A stretch of 64,000 nucleotides of DNA from Bradyrhizobium sp. CCGE-LA001. Lineage in GTDB: Bacteria; Pseudomonadota; Alphaproteobacteria; Rhizobiales; Xanthobacteraceae. The stretch lies in NCBI RefSeq assembly GCF_000296215.2, contig NZ_CP013949.1, forward strand, positions 248,001-312,000, given 5' to 3'. Positions 28,541 through 35,690 of this stretch are shown here, piece by piece. The position numbers were made by a program, and so were the translations under genes. Within the stretch, counting starts at the first letter, position 1. Each line of letters begins with the position of its first letter. The notes beneath the pieces were generated by a model. It was not told the origin of the DNA, ran no database searches, and was given only the letters and a program-made list of their open reading frames with translations.

Positions 28541-30322
28541 ATGCTTCGCATCGTGCTCTTTCTCATTCTGATCGCGCTGGCGGCGGCCGGCGGCGCCTGG
28601 GTTGCCGACCAGCCCGGCGAAGTGGTCCTGACCTGGGGCGGTTGGCGGGCCTCGCCAACCATTCCAGTGTTCGTGCTCCTTCTCGGCATCTTCGCCGTTG
28701 CTGTCGTCCTGCTCTGGAGCATCGTGACCATGATCTGGCGCACGCCGGGGCGTTTGCGCCGCCGTCGTCACGAGAAACGCCATGCGCGCGGCCGCCACGC
28801 CATCACCCACGGCCTGCTCGCGATCGGTCACGGTGACACCGCGCTTGCCCGTCGGCACGCGGTGGCGGCGCGGCGGCATGCGCCGAACGATCCGCTCGCG
28901 CTGCTGCTGCATGCGCAGTCGGCGCAGCTCGACGGCAATCGCGATGAGGCGCAGCGCGCCTTCCGCGCCATGGCCGAGCGCGAGGACACGCGCCTGCTCG
29001 GCCTGCGCGGCCTGTTCATCGAGGCGCAGCGCGCCGACGATGCGGTCGGCGCCGTGATGATCGCCGAAGAAGCGATCAAGCTGTCGCCGTCCTCGGCCTG
29101 GGCTTCGCATGCGGTGCTCGGCTTCCGCTGCGCGCGCGGCGACTGGAGCGGTGCGCTCGCGATCCTCGATTCCAATCTGTCTGCGGGGCAGATCGACAAG
29201 CCGACCTATCGCCGCCAACGCGGCGTCCTGCTCACCGCGCGTGCGCTGGAATTGGAAACCATGGACCGCGACGTCGCGCGCGAGAGCGCGATGGAGGCGG
29301 TCAAGCTCGCACCGACCCTGGTGCCAGCCGCGGTGCTCGCCGCGAAATTCGAGAGCGAGGCGCATCAGGTGCGCCGCGCCATGAAGCTGGTCGAGGCCGC
29401 CTGGCTCGCAAACCCGCATCCCGATCTTGCCGATGCCTATGCCCACGTGAAGCTCGGCGATACCGCGTGGCACCGCCTGCAGCGGGTCGAGACGCTCGCG
29501 GCCAAGACACCGGCCGACAAGCCCGGTCATGTCGAGGGCCAGCTCGCGATCGCGCGCGCCGCGATCGATGCCTCCGAGTTCGCCCGCGCGCGCGAGGTGC
29601 TCGCGCCATATCTCAAGGACCCGACGCAGCGCGTCGCGCTGCTGATGGCCGAGATCGAGCGCACCGAGCATGGCGACGGCGGCCGTGCCCGTGCCTGGAC
29701 CTTGCGCGCGGTACGCGCCCGCCACGATCCCGCCTGGACGGCGGACGGCTATGTCAGCGACGGCTGGCGGCCGGTCTCCCCGGTCACCGGGCGCCTCGAC
29801 GCCTTCCAATGGCAGACCCCGGTCGCAAGCCTGCCCTCGGACAGGAGCACCACGATCGAGTCCTCGGCGTTCGAGGAAGCCATGCTGGCGGCCCCGCCCC
29901 CGAAGCGGGTGACGGCGGCAGCCAGCGAAGCTCCGATGGAACCGCCGGTGGCGGCTCCGGCCCCAGCCCCGGCCGCTCAGGACAATTCGCCCCCACAGGC
30001 CAAAGAGGCCGCCAAGGAAGCCCCCAAAGCCGCCAACGAAGCTGCCACAGAAGAGCCGGCGGTCACGCCCGCCGATCCGGCCGATCCGGCACCGGCGCCG
30101 GCCGAATCATCGCCGCCGCCGGCCACGCCGGTGTTCCGAAGCCGTGCCGATCTCGGCAAGCCCGGACCGGCCCCAATCCCCGCCGTGATCCCGATCGTCC
30201 GCGCGCCGGATGATCCCGGGATTGATGACGAGGGCCCGAGCGATGAATTTACGGAACAAATCGGCACGCCCAAGGCTCAGGCCGGCGGCTGGCGCGGATT
30301 CTGGTCCCGCTGGGGCGCGTGA
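28541..30322 (+). CDS. hemY: HemY-type membrane protein with TPR region (heme biosynthesis operon)
   Basis: The 593-residue protein begins with two membrane segments (LRIVLFLILIALAAAGGAWVA and PVFVLLLGIFAVAVVLLWSI), the HemY N-terminal domain, followed by helical TPR-like repeats (ALARRHAVAARRHAPNDPLALLLHAQSAQLDG onward). From about residue 465 the tail is Pro/Ala-rich and probably disordered, ending near GWRGFWSRWGA. This is the gammaproteobacterial-type HemY, not protoporphyrinogen oxidase; its exact role in haem synthesis is unsettled. The ATG at 28541 follows AGGGA and it is last in the hemD-mic60-hemY run. Confidence 0.85.
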   Translation: MLRIVLFLILIALAAAGGAWVADQPGEVVLTWGGWRASPTIPVFVLLLGIFAVAVVLLWSIVTMIWRTPGRLRRRRHEKRHARGRHAITHGLLAIGHGDTALARRHAVAARRHAPNDPLALLLHAQSAQLDGNRDEAQRAFRAMAEREDTRLLGLRGLFIEAQRADDAVGAVMIAEEAIKLSPSSAWASHAVLGFRCARGDWSGALAILDSNLSAGQIDKPTYRRQRGVLLTARALELETMDRDVARESAMEAVKLAPTLVPAAVLAAKFESEAHQVRRAMKLVEAAWLANPHPDLADAYAHVKLGDTAWHRLQRVETLAAKTPADKPGHVEGQLAIARAAIDASEFARAREVLAPYLKDPTQRVALLMAEIERTEHGDGGRARAWTLRAVRARHDPAWTADGYVSDGWRPVSPVTGRLDAFQWQTPVASLPSDRSTTIESSAFEEAMLAAPPPKRVTAAASEAPMEPPVAAPAPAPAAQDNSPPQAKEAAKEAPKAANEAATEEPAVTPADPADPAPAPAESSPPPATPVFRSRADLGKPGPAPIPAVIPIVRAPDDPGIDDEGPSDEFTEQIGTPKAQAGGWRGFWSRWGA

Positions 30323-30423
30323 GGCGCATTTCGGCCGCCGCTTGTTCTTGCCAATTCGGGCCATGCCCGATATCAGGGGCCCGCGTATTGGAGCCAACAT
30401 CCGTTCGGGCTCCGGCAGGGTTC

Positions 30424-30499
30424 GCCGCAATAGCTCAGTCGGTAGAGCACGTCATTCGTAATGACGGGGTCGGGGGTTCGAATCCCTCTTGCGGCACCA
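30424..30499 (+). tRNA. tRNA-Thr (CGT anticodon), element attachment site
   Basis: A full 76-base cloverleaf can be drawn: acceptor GCCGCAA/TTGCGGC, D arm GCTC/GAGC, anticodon stem CGTCA/TGACG with loop TTCGTAA (anticodon CGT, reading ACG), T arm with TTCGAAT loop, and encoded CCA. Its 3' part from 30454 is repeated at 44544, marking it as the insertion site of the integrated element; the gene stays intact. Confidence 0.97.
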
Positions 30500-30500
30500 G
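30454..30500 (+). repeat. attL: 47-bp direct repeat in tRNA-Thr
   Basis: The 47 bases from the anticodon loop to the base after CCA are identical to 44544-44590. The identity ends at 30500 (TACTTAG versus CGCCTCG beyond) and is broken by one mismatch at 30453. Confidence 0.95.
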
Positions 30501-30822
30501 TACTTAGATCCAATTCCAATCTGTCGAAAACTGCCTCGGGTAAGCTTGGGGTAAGTTGAGGCTGCGCTTGTCGCCGGAAAAGCTTCCCGGCTCTCTGCGC
30601 CCAGGGCGGCGCTGCGCCGCTCGGACTCGCAAAAACGCGTCTTGCACGCCCAAGCAGTCCAGAAGGATCGAAAGCGACCATCAACGATTATCTGGGATCA
30701 TACCTGAGGCTGAGTTTGCCTCGTAACTACGCCTGTCGTTGTGGCGGCCGTACAGCTAAACCGCTGGACGAACCGGCACCGACCTCCTAGGGTGCCGATT
30801 CGGGGATGCAAAGGGCTTGGCG
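30501..30822. other. Non-coding left end of the element
   Basis: The 322 bases between attL and the first cargo gene hold no supported gene. A hairpin with perfect 7-bp arms CGGCACC (30774-30780) and GGTGCCG (30791-30797) sits 25 bases before the first cargo ATG; it may be an attenuator or an operator. The promoter of the cargo genes is presumably here. Confidence 0.5.
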
Positions 30823-31596
30823 ATGAAGTTTCCAGCTAGGGACAGGGTGCTTTATGACCCTAACCCGCTCATCCAAGTCGTCTGCAACGTCTCATTCCCT
30901 CGAATACTGGCGATTGATCACGAACTGCCGGTCGGCTTTCAACAAGACTTGATTGAGGCGTTTCCTTTCCTCGAAACGCAGGAAGCGCCAATTGTGACAG
31001 GCGCTACGGAGCGTGCGGAAGAGAAGGCGCCGCGTTCGACGATATACGAATTCTACTCTTCCGATCGAAACGTTACGATCGCGCTTGGAGCAGATTTCGT
31101 GGGCATTCGAGTCCTCGAATACGAACGCTGGGAAAAATTCCGAGACCATATTCGTCTGGCGGTATCGACGTTGCTGAAGCACTACTCGCCAAAGGTGTTC
31201 ACTCGGCTCTCGCTAAATTACGTGAACTCCGTCGAGCGGAGCAAACTTGGACTCGAGGGCGTGCCGTGGCGCGAACTGATAGCACCAGAGTTGATCGGGC
31301 CTTTTGCTCGGGAGGACATTCCCGAAGCCGAAGTTGAGAGCTACGCCTCTGTGATAAATTTTCCGATCGCTGAGGGCACGGTCAGAATCGCAGTAGGTAC
31401 TGCTACGCCTGACGAACCCGAAGAGAAGCAACGTTTCCTGATTGATAATCTTTTCCTCTCTGCGAAAGCAATTGACGCCGATGAACAACAAAGCCTCGAT
31501 CGTCTCAGCGCTTTCAATGCCGAAAGCGGCTGCGTATTTCAGTGGTGTATCCGGCCACGGCTACATGACGCCCTCAATCCTCGACCAGTTTCCTGA
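30823..31596 (+). CDS. TIGR04255-type protein, first cargo gene
   Basis: The 257-residue protein resembles the sporadically distributed TIGR04255 family: an N-terminal VLYDPNPLIQVVCNVSFPRIL (family pattern: Y..PPL.EV...I.F), then LTLLKH-like helix VSTLLKHYSPKVFTRLSLNYVNSV and a C-terminal block of DEQQSLDRLSAFNAESGCVFQW. Family function is unknown; members are scattered in islands and some lie in defence contexts. The ATG at 30823 has AAAGGG 5-6 bases ahead. Codon use is visibly AT-richer than in the flanking chromosome, which supports recent transfer. The next gene overlaps its 3' end. Confidence 0.65.
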   Translation: MKFPARDRVLYDPNPLIQVVCNVSFPRILAIDHELPVGFQQDLIEAFPFLETQEAPIVTGATERAEEKAPRSTIYEFYSSDRNVTIALGADFVGIRVLEYERWEKFRDHIRLAVSTLLKHYSPKVFTRLSLNYVNSVERSKLGLEGVPWRELIAPELIGPFAREDIPEAEVESYASVINFPIAEGTVRIAVGTATPDEPEEKQRFLIDNLFLSAKAIDADEQQSLDRLSAFNAESGCVFQWCIRPRLHDALNPRPVS

Positions 31597-32107
31597 GCCG
31601 CGGAGGCTTGCGGAAGACGAGTGTATGGTCGTCGGAATGTGGATTTGCGACCATACAGACGAACCTTCGCGACTAGTCCTCGCCCATGAGGACACACTTC
31701 GTTTGGCTACGTCTATTTGCAAAAACTGGCGCGTAAATTACAGCGGCCGTTGGGCGCGCCCATCATTGCCAGAGATCTGGCAAACCCAAAGAAAGAAGCC
31801 GCTCGATCTGTCATGGCTCAGCGACGCTATCGTGGCCGGACCGGAACGTAGCAATACTACTCAAGTGAAGGCCGCCATCGCAGGCGTAAACAAGCTTCTA
31901 AAAGACAGAAGGTTCGACGACATTAGTCGTATATATGGCGTGATTCCGCCGAAAGTACTCTCGCCCGAGATTATGTTGGCCCTGCTTAGAACAACGTTTC
32001 AAGTGAAAGAGCGGATTCCAACTTGGTACGCGCTCCTCACGAAGGTGAGAGCAGAGCTCGATGCGCGCGGACTTCCGGCCAAGAAGATTCTCGTTGGCTT
32101 GATCTGA
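31481..32107 (+). CDS. Unknown protein, second cargo gene
   Basis: This product of up to 208 residues matches no family I recognise. It is mostly polar with no signal peptide or membrane segment. A central stretch (SWLSDAIVAGPERSNTTQVKAAIAGVNKLLKDRR) looks helical, and the C-terminus is LTKVRAELDARGLPAKKILVGLI. The start is unsettled: ATG 31481 and 31517 overlap the previous gene, ATG 31625 does not; none has a good ribosome site, which suggests translational coupling. The next gene starts 6 bases after its stop. Confidence 0.5.
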   Translation: MNNKASIVSALSMPKAAAYFSGVSGHGYMTPSILDQFPEPRRLAEDECMVVGMWICDHTDEPSRLVLAHEDTLRLATSICKNWRVNYSGRWARPSLPEIWQTQRKKPLDLSWLSDAIVAGPERSNTTQVKAAIAGVNKLLKDRRFDDISRIYGVIPPKVLSPEIMLALLRTTFQVKERIPTWYALLTKVRAELDARGLPAKKILVGLI

Positions 32108-32112
32108 CAAAT

Positions 32113-32808
32113 ATGCCCCTGCGTTCGAATGCCGAGCATCCGTTTGCAGAAGTGAACTTTCTTGGCATCGTCGCCAAGAAGGTTGATCCAATTTACGAGG
32201 GACATGAATTCGGCATTCATGTGGGCTTCCTCTATCAACTAGAGGATAATCAGCCACGTGTTGCTCATTTTGCTTGGCACGAAATACAACGTGACGATGA
32301 ACCGGACGACTCCTACCTTTGGAGCGAGATAAACTTGGACGAGTCGAATCGGTTGGTCGTAGCCTCATGGCTCGATGACCGTCGAGCCAATCCGGATTTG
32401 ATTCCATACGGTTTTCGGACTGATGGCAGTCCGTACGTCGAAGAAACCAGCGACTTCGTCGCGCCGCCCATCGGGCAGGGTTTTACGTGTGCAACATTTA
32501 TTGTTGGCGTCCTGAAGCACTTAGGTTTCCCTCTGTTGGTTGAAGACAGCTGGCCGGATGCGCGCGAAGACGACATTCTTTGGCAAGAGGGAATTGTCTC
32601 AAAGTTGGAAGGCTGGGCCTCACCAGAGCACAGGGGCGCGTTGAGAGACGACGTCGGAACGAAGAGGTTTCGTCCTGAAGAGGTTGGCGGTGCTGCCTGT
32701 CGAGCGCCCGACTGGCCTGTGCTCTTCGAGGATGCATCTGTCGTTGCAGCGGAAATTATAGCAGAACTGCGCAACCACGTACCGGAAGCCGAAGCTCCGG
32801 GGCAGTAG
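32113..32808 (+). CDS. Unknown protein, possible papain-like (permuted NlpC/LRAT) fold
   Basis: The 231-residue protein shows GIHVGFLYQ (His36), VAHFAWH (His52) and GQGFTCATFIVGVLKHLG (Cys126). A HxG-type histidine strand ahead of a cysteine at the start of a helix is the order in circularly permuted NlpC/P60 (LRAT-like) cysteine hydrolases and acyltransferases. This is a motif reading only, not a family match. It has no signal peptide, so it would act in the cytoplasm. It follows the second cargo gene by 5 bases and is followed 22 bases later by an exported-protein gene. Confidence 0.5.
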   Translation: MPLRSNAEHPFAEVNFLGIVAKKVDPIYEGHEFGIHVGFLYQLEDNQPRVAHFAWHEIQRDDEPDDSYLWSEINLDESNRLVVASWLDDRRANPDLIPYGFRTDGSPYVEETSDFVAPPIGQGFTCATFIVGVLKHLGFPLLVEDSWPDAREDDILWQEGIVSKLEGWASPEHRGALRDDVGTKRFRPEEVGGAACRAPDWPVLFEDASVVAAEIIAELRNHVPEAEAPGQ

Positions 32809-32830
32809 TCGCCGGTCGGAAAGCTTCTAC

Positions 32831-33310
32831 ATGTGGCCACCATCCATTGGACTTCTGTTTCTGGTTTTGTGCTCAACAGTTTCCAGCCCCGTTGCTGCGC
32901 AGGACAAGCCGCGAGATGAAAGGGAAGCTCGCAGGCTTGCAGCGAGCAATTACATCAATTGTCTCAACCACGAAGGTGCGCGGCTCCTAGACATGACTGC
33001 GCGCACGAAACCGAGCCAGTTCGAAAAAGTCGCGACGGTACTATGTAAGGACCACGAGGAAAGACTTCGGAAAATTCTGCACCTAGATATGCTGCTCGCC
33101 CAAGTGCAGTCGAAGAACTTCCTAAACAAAGAAGCTCAGCAAGCGCTTGCCGAGGCCATCGAGCAATCAATCAACAGCATGCGTCAATCGATGGTCGTCG
33201 TTTACGCTGAAGAGTTCGACAAGCGGTATCCCCGCCTCCGCAAGTGCGCGATGTCTTCAAGTGCAGCACTGGATGAGAGACTCAAATACTTTTGTGCTGT
33301 TCGAGATTGA
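32831..33310 (+). CDS. Small exported protein of unknown function
   Basis: The 159-residue product has a clear signal peptide (hydrophobic IGLLFLVLCSTV, probable cleavage at VAA-QD near residue 24). The mature part is highly charged and helical, with four cysteines (in INCLNH, VLCKDH, RKCAMS and YFCAVR) that could form two disulfides in the periplasm. It matches no family I know. GGAAAG lies ahead of the ATG at 32831. The next gene starts 5 bases after its stop, so it is probably part of the cargo transcript. Confidence 0.6.
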   Translation: MWPPSIGLLFLVLCSTVSSPVAAQDKPRDEREARRLAASNYINCLNHEGARLLDMTARTKPSQFEKVATVLCKDHEERLRKILHLDMLLAQVQSKNFLNKEAQQALAEAIEQSINSMRQSMVVVYAEEFDKRYPRLRKCAMSSSAALDERLKYFCAVRD

Positions 33311-33315
33311 GCACG

Positions 33316-34224
33316 ATGACGAACCGCTACTATGTCGGGCAACTGTTTTTCAACGCAGACCCGCCGATCGAAATATCCAGGGCTGAGTACGATGGCGCTG
33401 TTGACGCCGTGCAAGGTCTGCTCCACTCGCTTGACGCAGAAGAAAAGTACGACAACTTGCTTGAGAACTATCGAGAGCTTGAGGAGTTCATTGTCGGGCA
33501 ATCTCTCAGGTCTCTACTTTCGATCCGAATCGCTGACTCCAATAACCATCATGCCCCTCGCAGTACGACGGGAAGAAAGTTGTCGAATTTCCTGTCATCG
33601 GTCAGGCTGTATCAGGACTCAGTAGAGCGTCACGCTGTAAGTATCACTGGTGATACTGCTATCGGACCTATGGTGCACGAAGAAAAGAGCAGCCAATTCG
33701 ACCGGCTCCAAAGCTATCGCACGCTTGAAGCGCTTCGAAATCACGCGCAACATTTCGCGCTCCCGGTGCATGGCTTCACCGTTGCTCTACGTCGTACCGA
33801 CGATCTCAGATACGTCGATCATGAATTCAGTCCGGAAATTCATGTGGATGAACTCGCGCTTAATCCAAGGTTCAGCCCTGCAAAAACTCTGGTGGAGTTG
33901 CAGGCTGGCCCAAACAGAATAAAGCTGAAGCCATTGGTGCGAGAATATGTTCAATCGCTTTCCGCAATCCACGAAAAATTCCGTCAGTTGACGTGGGGTG
34001 CGACCGAGGCCCATCTAGATCGCTTCCGCGAATTGAAATCCCGTTTATTCTTCAGGAATAGTGAGATCGACGATATCGGGATAGCCGTCTTCCCTGGAGA
34101 CAAAGATGGGCACAAAACCGGTGCCGAGACCAATCTCTCCGCGGCTCTTCCCGATGCGCTGACGCAGCTGCGCGACAAGAACTGCCATTTAGTGAACTTC
34201 GCCGCTCGTCGAGTTGCTTATTAG
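33316..34224 (+). CDS. Unknown protein with HEPN-like RNHAQH motif
   Basis: The 302-residue protein is mostly helical, with no signal peptide or membrane segment. Residues 135-146 (YRTLEALRNHAQH region) contain R141-N142-x3-H146, the RNxxxH form of the Rx4-6H active site of HEPN RNases, in a helix as expected. HEPN proteins are frequent toxins and effectors in anti-phage systems. Overall it matches no named family I recognise, so the assignment rests on the motif. The gene starts 5 bases after the previous stop and ends the plus-strand module. Confidence 0.5.
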   Translation: MTNRYYVGQLFFNADPPIEISRAEYDGAVDAVQGLLHSLDAEEKYDNLLENYRELEEFIVGQSLRSLLSIRIADSNNHHAPRSTTGRKLSNFLSSVRLYQDSVERHAVSITGDTAIGPMVHEEKSSQFDRLQSYRTLEALRNHAQHFALPVHGFTVALRRTDDLRYVDHEFSPEIHVDELALNPRFSPAKTLVELQAGPNRIKLKPLVREYVQSLSAIHEKFRQLTWGATEAHLDRFRELKSRLFFRNSEIDDIGIAVFPGDKDGHKTGAETNLSAALPDALTQLRDKNCHLVNFAARRVAY

Positions 34225-34290
34225 CGCCCAGCGCGCGGTGGACTGAGCTAGGTCGGACGCACGGCGCCTTGATAGAAGATACGGACGCCT

Positions 34291-34650
34291 TCAAACCTGT
34301 CTACAAATCGCGCAAGCCTTAGTCGGCGCGGGCAATCTTCCAAGTTCCGAACTAAAATCTCGCCTTCTGCATCGAGCGGCGTTTCGTCGGTGTGCCGCCG
34401 ACTTTAAGTCGATGCGCCTACATCGGTTGCTACAGAACTTTCGCTTCCCGTCATGCAGCGGCGTGTCGCACACAACGCAGTTCGGAAACCGATCGGGCGG
34501 CTTGAAGCCCGGCCGTCGATGTCGCGCAGCATATTGCGCACATCTCTACTGCCGGCGTACGGCGCCGAGGCAATCCCGAGAGCAATACTTCCGGTGGCGG
34601 TGTTCCAGCGCAAACAGCTCGCCACAATGCCCGCAAGTTCGCATCATCAT
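34291..34650 (-). pseudogene. Multi-zinc-finger protein gene interrupted by an amber codon
   Basis: One frame runs 119 codons from ATG 34650 with a single TAG at codon 35 (34546-34548). Before it is a treble-clef-like finger, C6-x2-C9 ... C23-x3-C27 (CGHCG, YCSRDC). After it a second similar finger follows: CVVC ... FCSNRC. A third begins CAIC and is cut by TGA at 34291; the adjacent frame continues with similar residues, suggesting a further frameshift. The start overlaps the stop of the RHH gene by ATGA, so it was part of that operon. Decay is likeliest; amber readthrough is possible but unsupported. Confidence 0.6.
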
Positions 34651-34829
34651 CGTTGAGTAGCCTTCAGGCCGGCGTCGATCAATCGCCGCACGACTTCCGA
34701 CTCGCCTGCGTTACGCGGCGGCGGTCCCGATAAGCGCGCGATGGCTTTCGCCTGATCCGCACGCAAGCGAACGGTGATCCTGGATGGATTTTTACCAAGG
34801 CGGCTCGGACGGCTAGGCGGCTTGGACAT
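34647..34829 (-). CDS. Ribbon-helix-helix (CopG-like) DNA-binding protein
   Basis: The 60-residue protein has a basic start and then SRITVRLRADQAKAIARL ... AGESEVVRRLIDAGLK, the strand-helix-helix layout of MetJ/Arc/CopG repressors. It probably binds an operator in the satellite. The start overlaps the 3' end of the Nu1-like gene by 17 bases, and its stop overlaps the zinc-finger ATG, so all three are one operon. Confidence 0.7.
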   Translation of the reverse strand: MSKPPSRPSRLGKNPSRITVRLRADQAKAIARLSGPPPRNAGESEVVRRLIDAGLKATQR

Positions 34830-35400
34830 GGGCGTCCTCCTCAGAAATCGCTCGAAGCGTGTCGTTGATGACGTCGTGAACCACCATCGCGACCACAGCG
34901 GAGTCCTTGCGTCCAACGGGGTCTGACTCGGCGAGCGCGCCAAGTGCCTTTGCGACGGCGTCAGGCATGGCGCGCAGATGCCTCCGGATGACGTCGGCTT
35001 CTTCGCGATAAAGCGTTACGGCTTCGTCGACAGTGACAAGCTCGCGCCGGGTCTCGGCGTTCTTCAATTCCAGCTTTTCCACTTGCGACAGAATTAGCTT
35101 AATCTGATTCCTACGCAGCAGCGACAAGTCCGGGTCGGCGGTCGTCTTCGCCCGGTCCTCGATCATCCAACGCAACATGTCGCCAGCGGGAATCTGCCAC
35201 GGCTCGAATTGTGTCCCCCGGCTCAGGACGGGCCCGCCATTCTCGATTGCGCGATCAAGATCATATCTCGCGATGCCGAAGGTTCGGCAGAACTCCTGCT
35301 TCGTCATCGTTGCGCCGGGGCCAACGCGATCGGGATGGGGAACGGGCATATAGGGCAGCACTTCCATGGATTCGAACTCCGGGTATTTGTGTTTTGCCAT
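34813..35400 (-). CDS. Nu1-like small terminase subunit
   Basis: The 195-residue protein has an N-terminal winged-helix-like part (MTKQEFCRTFGIARYDLDRAIENGGPVLSRG) and a long central helix LLRRNQIKLILSQVEKLELKNAETRRELVTVDEAVTLYREEADVIRRHLRAMPDAVAKAL. That pattern is characteristic of Nu1/terS DNA-packaging subunits that recognise the cos or pac site. No large subunit is encoded in the element, so it would redirect a helper phage's motor, as known for PICI TerS proteins. The ATG at 35400 follows GGAG and lies 11 bases after the preceding gene's stop. Confidence 0.7.
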   Translation of the reverse strand: MAKHKYPEFESMEVLPYMPVPHPDRVGPGATMTKQEFCRTFGIARYDLDRAIENGGPVLSRGTQFEPWQIPAGDMLRWMIEDRAKTTADPDLSLLRRNQIKLILSQVEKLELKNAETRRELVTVDEAVTLYREEADVIRRHLRAMPDAVAKALGALAESDPVGRKDSAVVAMVVHDVINDTLRAISEEDAHVQAA

Positions 35401-35411
35401 GGGGAGACTCC

Positions 35412-35690
35412 TCAAATCTTGGGGTTGATTGCACTGCGATCGAACGCGTAGTTCATCGGGGCCGTCCGGCGTTGCGAGCGATCGTCGGCCGGTGTGTATG
35501 CGGGCAGGCGGTCGCGACCCGAGGCAACATCTGCGAAGGCACGCGCGAGAGCCGCATAATTCTGCGGATGAACGCTGTTAAGACTCGCGTTGCCCGTCAT
35601 CGCTCGCCAGCGCACGACTCTGCGGGCCATGTCGTGGCCCTGGCGCTCCGCGAAGTCGTGATAGATCGATTGGAGTTCGGCGCGGGTCAT
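35412..35690 (-). CDS. Small unknown protein upstream of the terminase-like gene
   Basis: The 92-residue product is cytoplasmic and matches no family I know: it begins MTRAELQSIYHDFAERQGHDMARRVV and ends in a polar tail. The ATG at 35690 has AAGGA 7 bases ahead, while the longer frame starts with TTG. It is the first gene of the terS-RHH-zinc-finger operon, whose promoter would lie in the gap to its right. Confidence 0.6.
   Translation of the reverse strand: MTRAELQSIYHDFAERQGHDMARRVVRWRAMTGNASLNSVHPQNYAALARAFADVASGRDRLPAYTPADDRSQRRTAPMNYAFDRSAINPKI

Noticed and set aside
30373..30684. Minus-strand frame of 103 codons near tRNA-Thr
   Set aside because: It overlaps the tRNA gene on the other strand and shows no family pattern; chance frame in GC-rich DNA.
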